This document shows positions 54,501-61,713 of a stretch of 64,000 nt of DNA, one piece after another (within the stretch, counting starts at the first letter, position 1; each line of letters starts with the position of its first letter). A program made the position numbers and the translations under genes. The notes beneath the pieces were generated by a model. The model saw only the letters and a program-made list of their open reading frames with translations, did no database searches and had not been told where the DNA came from. The stretch comes from Promicromonospora umidemergens (lineage in GTDB: Bacteria; Actinomycetota; Actinomycetes; Actinomycetales; Cellulomonadaceae), in assembly GCF_024171995.1 (NCBI RefSeq), contig NZ_JAMTCT010000001.1, forward strand, positions 496,001 to 560,000. Direction: 5' to 3'.

Positions 54501-55017
54501 GCAGGTCGGCGTCCGCGGTGCCGGTGACCACCGCAGCCTTGACCGACTTCTTGGTGTCTCGTTCGTACTCGGCCCGCTGCACCTCGAGCCGCATCGCCTT
54601 GACCTCGTCCGCCTTGCGCACGTCGCCGATGGCGCGCAGCAGCAGCTCTGTGGTGTCCAGGGCGCGCCGGGTCTGCTCGGACGTGAACGCCTTGTTGTGC
54701 GCCCAGTCGTTGCGGGTGGCACGCAGCTCGCCCGCCAGTCCCTGCTCGGTGCGTGACAGCACGCCGTTGAAGACGTAGCCGAGGCTACCCATGGGCTCGG
54801 TGATGATGCGGAACTGGAGCTGCGGGTCGGCGCGGTCGTAGCTCTGCCCGGCCTTGCCGTTCGTGGCGTCCTTCGCCGCGAGCAGGGAGGTCCAGTCCAG
54901 GGTGCCCGCATGACCGGGCGGCAGGTGGGGTGCGACGGTGCGCTCGATGAACGGGTCGAGCGCACCGGCGAGGACCTCCAGGGCGCGGCCGACGTACTCG
55001 CGGTTGCTGCGTGCCAT
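51565..55017 (-). CDS. DUF499 ATPase with N-terminal Swt1-type HEPN domain, second gene of the defence operon
   Basis: A 1150-residue protein. Residues about 1-135 form a helical HEPN-like domain with TRNDWAHNKAF, in which R102 and H107 make the R-x4-H motif, followed by RALDTTELLLRAIGD, the Swt1-type signature. The ATPase core has Walker A LQTTFGGGKTHSM (K263) and Walker B VVLIDEWVAYARQL (D379, E380), both diagnostic of DUF499. The C-terminal part holds FARLRDRSVL-like and Gly/Pro/Ser-rich linkers and a final small domain (YRARVDVDADADLGAKFRDL). It overlaps the methyltransferase stop by 1 nt (TGATG). An RNase role for HEPN is inference. Confidence 0.88.
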   Translation of the reverse strand: MARSNREYVGRALEVLAGALDPFIERTVAPHLPPGHAGTLDWTSLLAAKDATNGKAGQSYDRADPQLQFRIITEPMGSLGYVFNGVLSRTEQGLAGELRATRNDWAHNKAFTSEQTRRALDTTELLLRAIGDVRKADEVKAMRLEVQRAEYERDTKKSVKAAVVTGTADADLPSWRDVLPPHKDVAEGRFASSEFAADLFGVAFPDHPGATPVDAEYADPVEFFRRTYLTDGLRELLRRSTMRIGGDTNADAVINLQTTFGGGKTHSMLAVWHLFSGRALTDFPQEVQDVLSGGDPSAVGQALGREVQRVAIVGNEIAPGQPDTKPDGTVVRTLWGELAWQLGGSEGYAHVAEADRTGTNPGASLRTLLAAYSPAVVLIDEWVAYARQLNRRDDLPAGDFETQFTFAQTLTEAAKSVPGALLLVSVPASDRLLTGDEEAGASDLEVGGEFGRAALARLDNVIRRVAYQWAPASKDESYEIVRRRLFEPVDDERSRLIGVTARKFTDFYKKHTGEFPTEAATAAYEARMRASYPIHPELLDRLYAEWSTLEKFQRTRGVLRLMSAVVHQLWVARDPAPLILPGSVPLGSSEIRREVVQYLSPAWDAIMQSDIDSDGDGATPVARAVDGERSLLGDRSVTVRTARAVFVQSAPTTGSQVKGVERKRLLLGMAQPGDVVGNVSSALQALADRSSHFYVGDYRYWYDTQKSLNREAAERARHLPVERVWEEVVRRLKAQAPRATVELAGVVVAPESSADVPDDDAVRLVLVHPRFRHTAKDLGSPAAAFALDVLRNRGTAPRSLPNTVVLLAADTRRWDELESTVRSFLAWSSVLGEKVSLDLTQAAAAQAEKTVSLTDQTVTDQIAGTWVWGLHAVQPVASEPLRVSQVRCDGGEKRLATRAGTRFVKEDQLRVTTTPKMIWLDLGEHLRARWNTGHLSVGELWGYYSKYPYLPRLRDRSVLVSAVSDALFDAAFAGQGFALAEGYDHATGLFTGLAVPLEDTEFGPVTDSTLLVRPDLAVAQRQREREAAAQASTTSETRTGATADPGAGGASASKPAPVGGPPPLASTPTPRVPNARYRARVDVDADADLGAKFRDLVDELLLHLQQARPDVLELTLEVTAEKAEGFDASTVRTVRENGRQLGVESEFREG

Positions 55018-57896
55018 CAGTTGTCCTCGTCACCGTTGAAGTCGAACGCACCCTGGCCGGGAGCGGGTGCCGCCTCGCGGGCGAGGCTCGTGAGCTCGGC
55101 CCACGAGCCACCCAGCGCGTTGAAGACGCGTGCTTCTGGGCTGCCCTTGGAGTCGGCCAGCGTGTACAGGCGGTAGGCGAGGGCTTGGACAGCCTCCGGG
55201 TCGACTCGCGTGCTCGCTGCCGCGAACACGGGTGCGGCGGCATCGAGGCCGCCGTGCTCGTCGGACAGGATGCGGGCCAGGTGGCAGGTGGCCTCCCACA
55301 CGGAGATCCGCACGTCGGCGGTGGGATCCCAGAGTCCGGGCAGGTCCGACGGTCGGACGAGGTTCACCTTGCCCGCCACGCTCCGCAGGATGCCGCCCTC
55401 GGCCAGTCCCTCTACCGAGGTGTTCATGGCCCTGGCCAGCACCACCGCCTCGCCGTAGGCCGCGGTGGCCCAGCCGTACTGGGAGAACCAGGCCAGGGCG
55501 AAGCGGCTGTCCGAGTCGAGCTCGCCCTCCGCCTCGGACTGCACCTCGTCCAGCACCTGGTTGATCAGGGCGAGCGCTGTCTTGACCGGCATGCGGGAGC
55601 CGTCCGGCTCCAGCACCGCCGAGTGCCGCGAGTAGATCGCCATGCCTGGACCGATCGCGGCCTGCGCGAGGTCCACCGGGGCGACGCCGCCCTGGCGGAC
55701 GTCGACCAGGGCAGCGGGGAGCTCCTGCTGCAGCGCGGCGAGGAATGCCCGGCGGGACGACGGCGGCGCGTCGGCCGGGCGGGGACGGAGGGACAAGACG
55801 ATGGAGGAGGCGAGGGCGTTGGTGCCCACCGAGATCATGCGCCCCCCGCGTTCGGAGCGGACCGGCCACGTTGCGGTGATGGTCCAGCCCTCGCGGATCA
55901 TGCCCTCCAGGAACGTGGACCAGCCGGTGCTGACCACGCCCTCCTTCTCGAGCTCCGCCTGCTTGAAGGCGTAGAAGACGGTGATGGGGTAGTCGGCGCT
56001 CGCGGCCTGGCGTGCCCGGCCGAAGACGTGCGCGAAGCCGGTCTCGAAGAACTTCTCGGCTGCGCTTTTACCGCCGTGGCGGTAGGAGTTGGCGACCAGT
56101 TCCTCCGCTTTGGGGACGAGCATCGTGCTGAACAGCGCGGGGTGGACCGGGCGCAGGGAGCGACGGAGCCAGACATAGAAGAAGTCGCTCAGGTCGCTGT
56201 AGCCGATGTTGTCGTAATAGGGCGGGTCGGTGGAGACGATCACGTTGGTGTAGTCGCGGGTTGACGCGTCGGCCTGGTGGGCTGAGCCCACTCTCTCGGA
56301 AGGCAGCGCGTCGATGGCCTTTGCGACCCAACCAGCGCTCCACCCAAGGTCACAAGGCCCCTTGCAGAACGCATTGCCTTCTGCGTAGTCCCAGACCATC
56401 GGCAACGCCTGCCGAGCAAAGGTATCCGACACACTCTCCTTCGACGGGGCGGAGTTCCAACGGCACAGCAATGAGTTGGTCGATGAAAGCCGACTGACAG
56501 CCTGACTGAGGTACGTGGCGACCGCGTCGGCGTAGGCCTCCGCTTCCGTGCCGCCGTCGGCGAGACGGATGCCTTCCGGCTGGCCGGCGTCGTGGGCGTC
56601 CTTCAGGACCTGCTCGCGAGCCTCGGCTACGAGGTCGCTGAACGTGGTCAGTGCGGTGAGTTGCCGATCCGTGAAGTAGTCCGAGAAGGCGAAGAAGCCC
56701 CATCTGCGTCCTTGTGCGTTTCCCCCGAACGTTCCTCGCGCTCCTGGCGCGAGTGCCGTGTCGTCTGCGCGGATCGCGAGACCAGCTAGACGAGCAGAGC
56801 GCGCCGCTTCAAGATGCTCAGCCGTCGGCTCAAGATATATGCGTCGGCGTTTGCCTTCGGCTACTACAGCGACAAGTGCTGAGTCTGGTTTGTCCTCGTT
56901 GGGGACATCCGTCTGCCTGTGTGCCACCGCGGCCGAGATGAATGTTTCACATGCAAGGCAGTGCCCACCCCGTTGACCAGACATCGTCCCGTCGTCGTCC
57001 TTCGTCGGCGCCCTCTTCGGGTCGTGACCGATCGAGAAGGCGACCCGCCTGCCCGAGGCGACCGTGGCGTCGTCGACCACCGTGGGGACGACGTAGGCCT
57101 CCTTGCCCTTCTTCTTACCGAGCCACCAGGACCGCACGAGCGGCATCTGGATTCCGCACGCCGGGTTGGGGCACGTCACCGTCCGCGCCCAGATCCAGGC
57201 GATGACCGTGGCCTTCTCAGTCTTGCCGGTGGGCTCGCGGTCCTTGCCGAGGACGGGGACGTCGGCCTGCGGGTAGAGGTGTCCGATGCGCTCCTGTGCG
57301 CGGTCCCGCATCCAGGCGCCGTAGCGGCGGACGTCCTCGGCGAGGCCGGTGGCGCGGGGCCAGTCGCCCATCTTGGTGTCGGCGGCGCCGGGGAACACAG
57401 GCGGACGCCCGGCGAACTTCGGCGGGATCTCGATGAGCGCCTTGTTGATGAGGACGGCGACGGGGTTGAGGTCGCTCGCGTGGGCCTCCAGCCCGAGGCG
57501 CTGGGCCTCCAGGGGGATGGTGCCGCCGCCGGCGAACGGGTCGAGGATCGCGGGCGGGTTGCCACCGGTGGACCGCATGATCTCCGCGCGGGCTTCGGCG
57601 TAGAGGCGCTCGTCGGAGATGTTCTCCCACTTCACGAGCCGCCGAATGATGTCGTGCAGGCGCTCCCGCTCGACCTTGACCTCGTCCTCGGAGAGGTCGG
57701 GGTCCGAGGAGGGGTCGTCCACGAGCTGTGCGAAGAGGACCGCGCGGGCCGCGGCGAGCGGCCGTCGGGCCCACCACAGGTGGAGCGTCGAGGGATGGCC
57801 GTGCCGGATCGACTTCTCCCGGGCCGATTCTGCGTTGATCTCCTCCAGCGGGATCGAGACCTCGATGAGCTTGCGGCGGTTCCCCGGAGATGTCAC
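55017..57896 (-). CDS. DUF1156 DNA methyltransferase, first gene of the defence operon
   Basis: A 959-residue amino-methyltransferase (N6-adenine or N4-cytosine). The DUF1156 hallmark GHPSTLHLWWARRPLAAARAV is at 33-52. SAM motif I is LDPFAGGGTIPLE (118-130), the catalytic motif IV is DPPYYDN (557-563), and a zinc ribbon (C242, C247, C313, C316) lies between. The long insert between motifs probably includes the target-recognition part; it is markedly less GC-rich than the flanks. The GTG at 57896 follows TATATT by 6 nt, a strong leaderless promoter. It is divergent from the XRE gene. Confidence 0.93.
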   Translation of the reverse strand: MTSPGNRRKLIEVSIPLEEINAESAREKSIRHGHPSTLHLWWARRPLAAARAVLFAQLVDDPSSDPDLSEDEVKVERERLHDIIRRLVKWENISDERLYAEARAEIMRSTGGNPPAILDPFAGGGTIPLEAQRLGLEAHASDLNPVAVLINKALIEIPPKFAGRPPVFPGAADTKMGDWPRATGLAEDVRRYGAWMRDRAQERIGHLYPQADVPVLGKDREPTGKTEKATVIAWIWARTVTCPNPACGIQMPLVRSWWLGKKKGKEAYVVPTVVDDATVASGRRVAFSIGHDPKRAPTKDDDGTMSGQRGGHCLACETFISAAVAHRQTDVPNEDKPDSALVAVVAEGKRRRIYLEPTAEHLEAARSARLAGLAIRADDTALAPGARGTFGGNAQGRRWGFFAFSDYFTDRQLTALTTFSDLVAEAREQVLKDAHDAGQPEGIRLADGGTEAEAYADAVATYLSQAVSRLSSTNSLLCRWNSAPSKESVSDTFARQALPMVWDYAEGNAFCKGPCDLGWSAGWVAKAIDALPSERVGSAHQADASTRDYTNVIVSTDPPYYDNIGYSDLSDFFYVWLRRSLRPVHPALFSTMLVPKAEELVANSYRHGGKSAAEKFFETGFAHVFGRARQAASADYPITVFYAFKQAELEKEGVVSTGWSTFLEGMIREGWTITATWPVRSERGGRMISVGTNALASSIVLSLRPRPADAPPSSRRAFLAALQQELPAALVDVRQGGVAPVDLAQAAIGPGMAIYSRHSAVLEPDGSRMPVKTALALINQVLDEVQSEAEGELDSDSRFALAWFSQYGWATAAYGEAVVLARAMNTSVEGLAEGGILRSVAGKVNLVRPSDLPGLWDPTADVRISVWEATCHLARILSDEHGGLDAAAPVFAAASTRVDPEAVQALAYRLYTLADSKGSPEARVFNALGGSWAELTSLAREAAPAPGQGAFDFNGDEDN

Positions 57897-57902
57897 AGGC
57901 TC

Positions 57903-57908
57903 AATATA
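57903..57908 (-). promoter_or_regulatory. -10 box of the five-gene defence operon, inside a palindrome
   Basis: The minus strand reads TATATT, 6 nt before the GTG, the most AT-rich -10 element seen in the window. It is part of the palindrome caatatattg at 57902-57911, which could also be a regulator half-site. Two direct repeats gtgaagagcc lie upstream at 57954-57963 and 58000-58009. Confidence 0.65.
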
Positions 57909-58025
57909 TTGGGCCTGTCGACCTCGGCCTGGCCGCCCCGGTCGCGCGGCCGGGTGAAGAGCCGTGCGGGCGGGTGAATCGAGCCCCGGCACGGCGCTCG
58001 TGAAGAGCCCTACATGTTGGGCAGC

Positions 58026-58041
58026 GTTGCGTATCCGCAAC
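58026..58041. promoter_or_regulatory. Putative operator in front of the XRE gene
   Basis: A perfect 6-4-6 palindrome (gttgcg tatc cgcaac), 17 nt before the XRE start. The size and position fit autoregulation by a controller-type XRE protein, and the site also lies upstream of the methyltransferase operon promoter. Confidence 0.6.
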
Positions 58042-58058
58042 GGTGAGCGTGGGTTCTC

Positions 58059-58442
58059 GTGTCGGAAACCCACCTGGACCTGGACTGGTCGGCCTACGCC
58101 GAGGAGATCGGGCGGCGTGTCGCAGCGGTCCGACGACTCCGGAAGGTCTCGCAGACAGAGCTGGCGAACGTGGTGGGACTCTCCCGATCGCACTTGCAGA
58201 ACATCGAGCGGTCCCGGAGCTCGGGCGAGGGCTCGGACGGGAACCCGTCGATCCGCAAGCTGGTGGAGATCGCCCAGGCGCTCGCTGTTCCCGTGACGGT
58301 GCTGCTCCCGCAGGGAGTGCCGCAGGCGGAGTACCGCGTGATCGGGGAGCGGCTCTGGCCGGGGATCGACAGCGAGGTCGCGAACGCCGTCGGGCAGCAT
58401 CCGTTGCCGCCCCAGGTTCGGCCGAGCGCGCGGATCTCCTGA
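58059..58442 (+). CDS. XRE-family regulator divergent from the defence operon
   Basis: A 127-residue protein with a classical helix-turn-helix: IGRRVAAVRRLRKVSQTELANVVGLSRSHLQNIERS, then SIRKLVEIAQALAVPVTVLLPQ. The tail of about 40 residues (AEYRVIGERLWPGID) is not a known domain to me. It resembles controller (C) proteins of restriction-modification systems in size and place, beside a palindrome at 58026-58041. The GTG at 58059 begins VSETHLDLDW. It is followed after 1 nt by the HNH endonuclease gene, so the pair is co-transcribed. Confidence 0.88.
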   Translation: MSETHLDLDWSAYAEEIGRRVAAVRRLRKVSQTELANVVGLSRSHLQNIERSRSSGEGSDGNPSIRKLVEIAQALAVPVTVLLPQGVPQAEYRVIGERLWPGIDSEVANAVGQHPLPPQVRPSARIS

Positions 58443-58443
58443 C

Positions 58444-59412
58444 GTGACCGGACCAGGGGAGCGAGCCTACGTCGGCGTCACCGACAATGCCTGGGCCGCA
58501 TTCCTTCACGCTCGCCCCGACCTCGCGGAGGTCAACTTCTGGCTACCCACGCCGTCGGCGTCGTTCAAGGCGATCGGCCGGGGCGACCCGTTCCTGTTCA
58601 AGACGCACTACCCGGCCAACCGCCTGGTGGGTGGCGGTTTCCTGATGGAGTACCGGATACTGACCGTCTCCGAGGCGTGGCGGTTCTTCGGGGAGGGCAA
58701 CGGCGTCGCCTCGGTCGATGCCCTGCGCGACGCGATCGTCCGCTTCCGGACCCGCTCCGCGAACCCGGTCGGCCCCGGAGAAGACCCGCGCATCGGCTGC
58801 ATCATCCTGGGCGGCGTGTTCTTCGCGGACGACGAGGCGTCACTCGCCGCGCCGTCGGACTTCGCGGGGAACATCGTGCGGGGCAAGTCGTACCCCCGTG
58901 CGGCGGGCTCGTACGTGGAGGACGCGCTGTGGCGGCTCCTGGAGTCCAGCGGCGGCCTGCGCATGCCCGGTGACGCCGGGCTCCCGACCGTGATCCGCGG
59001 GCCGGTGTTCCGGGAGCAGCCTGGGCTCGTGCAGGTGCGTGCAGGGCAGCGGCAGTTTCGCGCCGCGGTGACCGTTGCCTACGACCGCACCTGCGCGGTA
59101 ACGGGTAACCGGATCTCGGCGGCGCTGGAGGCGGCGCACATCCGGCCCGTGGCAGCGGCGGGCCAGAACCGGGTGGACAACGGGCTGTTGCTGCGCTCCG
59201 ACGTGCACGCCTTGTACGACGCGGGCTACCTCGGGCTCGATGCGGGCTACCGACTGCAGGTCAGCCCGCGGCTTCGTCAGGACACGGGTAATGGCGACTG
59301 GTACTACGGGCGGGCCGGCGCGGAGCTGCTGGTGCCGGAGCGGCGCGCGGACCGGCCGGACCCGGTCGCGCTGGAATGGCACATGGACGAGGTGTTCCGG
59401 CGGGCGGCGTGA
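58444..59412 (+). CDS. HNH endonuclease with N-terminal PUA/EVE-like domain
   Basis: A 322-residue putative restriction enzyme. The N-terminal domain reads YVGVTDNAWAAFLHARPDLAEVNFWLPTP, GDPFLFKTHYPANRLVGGGFLMEY and IGCIILGGVFFADDEA, the PUA/EVE-like fold found in front of HNH domains that may read modified bases. The HNH domain has C217, H232 (EAAHIRPV), N246 (DNGLLL) and H255 (DVHALYDAGYLGLD). It is coupled to the XRE gene (1-nt gap) and divergent from the methyltransferase operon. It may be a second restriction activity of the island or a methylation-dependent one; target unknown. Confidence 0.88.
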   Translation: MTGPGERAYVGVTDNAWAAFLHARPDLAEVNFWLPTPSASFKAIGRGDPFLFKTHYPANRLVGGGFLMEYRILTVSEAWRFFGEGNGVASVDALRDAIVRFRTRSANPVGPGEDPRIGCIILGGVFFADDEASLAAPSDFAGNIVRGKSYPRAAGSYVEDALWRLLESSGGLRMPGDAGLPTVIRGPVFREQPGLVQVRAGQRQFRAAVTVAYDRTCAVTGNRISAALEAAHIRPVAAAGQNRVDNGLLLRSDVHALYDAGYLGLDAGYRLQVSPRLRQDTGNGDWYYGRAGAELLVPERRADRPDPVALEWHMDEVFRRAA

Positions 59413-59478
59413 AGGAAGGCGTGGTGCGGATATCAGCCGCGGCAGCCAGACTTCGTAGTCGGGAGGTGGTTGTTCACG

Positions 59479-59838
59479 ATGGAATCATCAATGCTCGGCG
59501 AGCGAATCGCGAGGCTGGCGGGGAATGCCGGACTGAGTGAGGATGCACTCGCGAACGAGACGGGCCTCGGCCATTCGGCCGTCAGCCGCATCGTGAGTGG
59601 ACAGCAGGAGCCCAAGGCCTCCGAGCTCTTGGCCCTGTCGCGAGCGCTCGCGGTGCCGTATGCAGAGCTGATCGAGAAGGCGCCCTTGGGAGAACGCGTC
59701 CGAGTGACCGCCCACACGGCTCATCCGGACGGTGTGGACTTGTCGGCGATTCGGGCTCGGCTGGTCACCTATCTGCGTATCGCGGCGCACCTCGACATTC
59801 CGAAGGCCCCCGCGATGCGAGGGCCTTCTAACCGGTAG
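59479..59838 (+). CDS. Small XRE-family protein, C-terminus reading into a hairpin
   Basis: A 119-residue protein with the helix-turn-helix LGERIARLAGNAGLSEDALANETGLGHSAVSRIVSGQQEP and SELLALSRALAVPYAELIEK. The last residues (PKAPAMRGPSNR) are encoded by a 12-bp stem-loop, so the natural 3' end may have been lost. Proteins of this type often precede an ImmA/IrrE metallopeptidase, which is absent. The start is uncertain: a TTG at 59470 is too close to GGGAGG, and ATGs at 59479 or 59488 are both possible. It may be an antitoxin-like remnant. Confidence 0.65.
   Translation: MESSMLGERIARLAGNAGLSEDALANETGLGHSAVSRIVSGQQEPKASELLALSRALAVPYAELIEKAPLGERVRVTAHTAHPDGVDLSAIRARLVTYLRIAAHLDIPKAPAMRGPSNR
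59802..59828 (+). terminator. Hairpin inside the 3' end of the small XRE gene
   Basis: A 12-bp stem with one G-A mismatch-type position (59802-59813 and 59817-59828) and the loop gat. It lies in the last codons of the XRE ORF. Confidence 0.65.
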
Positions 59839-59850
59839 CCGAAGCATCCG

Positions 59851-59879
59851 GGGGTGTACCGCTCATGGTGGTACACCCC
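59851..59879. terminator. Hairpin downstream of the DEDD exonuclease gene
   Basis: Perfect 10-bp arms (ggggtgtacc / ggtacacccc) with a 9-nt loop, 41 nt after the minus-strand stop at 59920. It may terminate that gene; it also marks the right edge of the island. Confidence 0.6.
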
Positions 59880-59919
59880 ACGCGTGACAGCAACGTCAGA
59901 TCTCCTCGGCGGTAGCACG

Positions 59920-61665
59920 TCACGACACCGCCATCTCCACCCGCACCCGGTCCGACGCCCACGCCAGGTCCGCATGCGCCCCCGCCGCGCGCACCGGGCA
60001 CGCCCACGTGTCGCTGAGGTGCACCAGCCGGACGCCGGGGGAGTCGAGCCACGCGATCAGCAGGTCGGTCTCCTCCGGGTGCGCGGCGGGCGCCGGCGGG
60101 ACCGGAGGCTCGACGTGCTCCGCCGTGGTGCGCAGCGCGGACACCAGGGGGAGGGGATTCGCACCTGGCGCGGAGACGTCGGTAGCGGCCAGCCGACCGT
60201 GCTTGATCACGACGACCTCCCAGCCCCCGGGCTTGCCCGGGGCGTCGCCGATGCCCGACGGCCGTGCGGCGACCAGCTCAGCGCATGCCGCGAGCGGCGC
60301 CAGCTTCTGCGCTCGGTGCGCACCCGAGACGAAGGCGCGCAGGCGCCGTGTGACCTCGCCCGCCTCCTCGTACCGTTCCTGGTGAGCGAGCGTCGCGATG
60401 CGGTCGGAGAGCGCCCGCACCACCGGGCCGGGGTCACCGGTCAGCGCGCGGTGGGCGGCGTCGGCCACCTGCGCGTAGGAGGTGTCGGGAGCCTGCGTCG
60501 CCATGCACGGGGCGGAGCAGCGCCCCATGCCGGCCAGGGCGCACGGGCTGCCCGGGTTCTTGGAGACCAGAGGTATGCGCGCGGTGCACTGGCGGAGGTC
60601 GAGGGCGTCGTGCAGGGCATGAACGGCCTCCTGTGCCGTGCGCCGGGACACGAACGGGCCGATGTGCGCGGCGCCCGCGACCACGCCGCCCACGACCGAG
60701 AGCCGAGGGTAGGCCTCGTCGGTGAGTCGCACCCAGGAGTGCCGTTCCGGGAACTTCGAGCGCCGGTTGTAGCGCGGGGCGTGCTCTGTGATGAGCCGCA
60801 GCTCGCGCACCTGCGCCTCCAGCGGGGTGGCGCACGCGACCGGCGTGACCCGCTCGGCGATGCGCACCATCTCCGTGATCCGCTTCCGTTTCTCGGCGGC
60901 GGTGAAGTACGAGCGCACACGCTTGCGGATGTTGACGGACGTGCCGACGTACAGGACCTCGTCGCCCGGACCTCGGAACAGGTAGACCCCTGGTGCGTCG
61001 GGCAGGTCGTCGGCGAGGTGCCGCTTGCGACGCACCTCTGGCGGCACCGGGTCAGCGGCCGTCGCCAGGTCCTCGAGGTGCGTGATGCCCATGGGGGCCA
61101 GGCGGTCGAAGAGGGCGTGCAGCACGTCGACGGTCGCGCGCGCGTCCGCCAGCGCCCGGTGGTCGGGGGAGACGCTCGCGTGGAACAGGCGGGCGAGCGT
61201 GGACAGCTTGTGGTTGGGCGCCTCGTCGCGCGTGACCAGGCGCCGGGCGAGCGGCACCGTGTCGACGACGTCGAAACCTGGCCACTCGTAGTCGAGCCGG
61301 GCGCACATGGCCTTGAGGAACCCGACGTCGAACGGCGCGTTGTGCGCCACCAGCACCGTGTCGCGCGCGAACTCCAGGAAGCTCGGCAGCACCAGCGCGA
61401 TGTCCGGAGCGGTGGCCACCATGGCGTTGGTGATGCCGGTCAGCCGCGCGATGAATGCCGGCACGGGCTGCCCCGGGTTCACGAGCGACTGGAACTCGCC
61501 CAGCACCTCGCCGCCGCGCACCTTCACGGCCCCTATCTCGGTGATGCCGCCCTCTTTGGCGTTCGTCCCGGTGGTCTCCAGATCCACCACCACGAAGGTC
61601 ACGTCCCGCAGCGGGGTGCCGAGCTCCTGAAAGGTGGCCTGGTAGGCGGACGCGGTGGTGCTCAC
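59920..61665 (-). CDS. DEDDh exonuclease fused to a UvrC-type GIY-YIG domain
   Basis: A 581-residue two-nuclease protein. The N-terminal exonuclease has DEDDh motifs FVVVDLETTGT, VAHNAPFDVGFL and HRALADARATVD, like the epsilon subunit of DNA polymerase III. The second half has a GIY-YIG domain (APGVYLFRGPGDEVLYVGTSVNIRKRVRSYF) related to UvrC and Cho, and the Cys-rich loop CSAPCMA. The family is common in actinobacteria; a DNA repair role is assumed, not proven. The GTG at 61665 follows TAGCGT by 7 nt. In related genomes it is a core gene and forms the right flank of the island. Confidence 0.9.
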   Translation of the reverse strand: MSTTASAYQATFQELGTPLRDVTFVVVDLETTGTNAKEGGITEIGAVKVRGGEVLGEFQSLVNPGQPVPAFIARLTGITNAMVATAPDIALVLPSFLEFARDTVLVAHNAPFDVGFLKAMCARLDYEWPGFDVVDTVPLARRLVTRDEAPNHKLSTLARLFHASVSPDHRALADARATVDVLHALFDRLAPMGITHLEDLATAADPVPPEVRRKRHLADDLPDAPGVYLFRGPGDEVLYVGTSVNIRKRVRSYFTAAEKRKRITEMVRIAERVTPVACATPLEAQVRELRLITEHAPRYNRRSKFPERHSWVRLTDEAYPRLSVVGGVVAGAAHIGPFVSRRTAQEAVHALHDALDLRQCTARIPLVSKNPGSPCALAGMGRCSAPCMATQAPDTSYAQVADAAHRALTGDPGPVVRALSDRIATLAHQERYEEAGEVTRRLRAFVSGAHRAQKLAPLAACAELVAARPSGIGDAPGKPGGWEVVVIKHGRLAATDVSAPGANPLPLVSALRTTAEHVEPPVPPAPAAHPEETDLLIAWLDSPGVRLVHLSDTWACPVRAAGAHADLAWASDRVRVEMAVS

Positions 61666-61713
61666 GCCGAGCACGCTAGCCGCCACCACTGACACGCCCG
61701 CCCGCCCGACGGA

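Noticed and set aside
51928-54756. 942-codon plus-strand ORF opposite the DUF499 gene
   Set aside because: Low-complexity Gly/Arg/Val/Leu composition with no domain; it is the antisense shadow of a GC-rich coding frame.
46034-57896. Interpretation of the island as BREX or DISARM
   Set aside because: No PglZ, BrxC/BrxL, DrmA, DrmB or PLD protein was seen, and the methyltransferase is DUF1156, not PglX. The gene set does not fit those systems.
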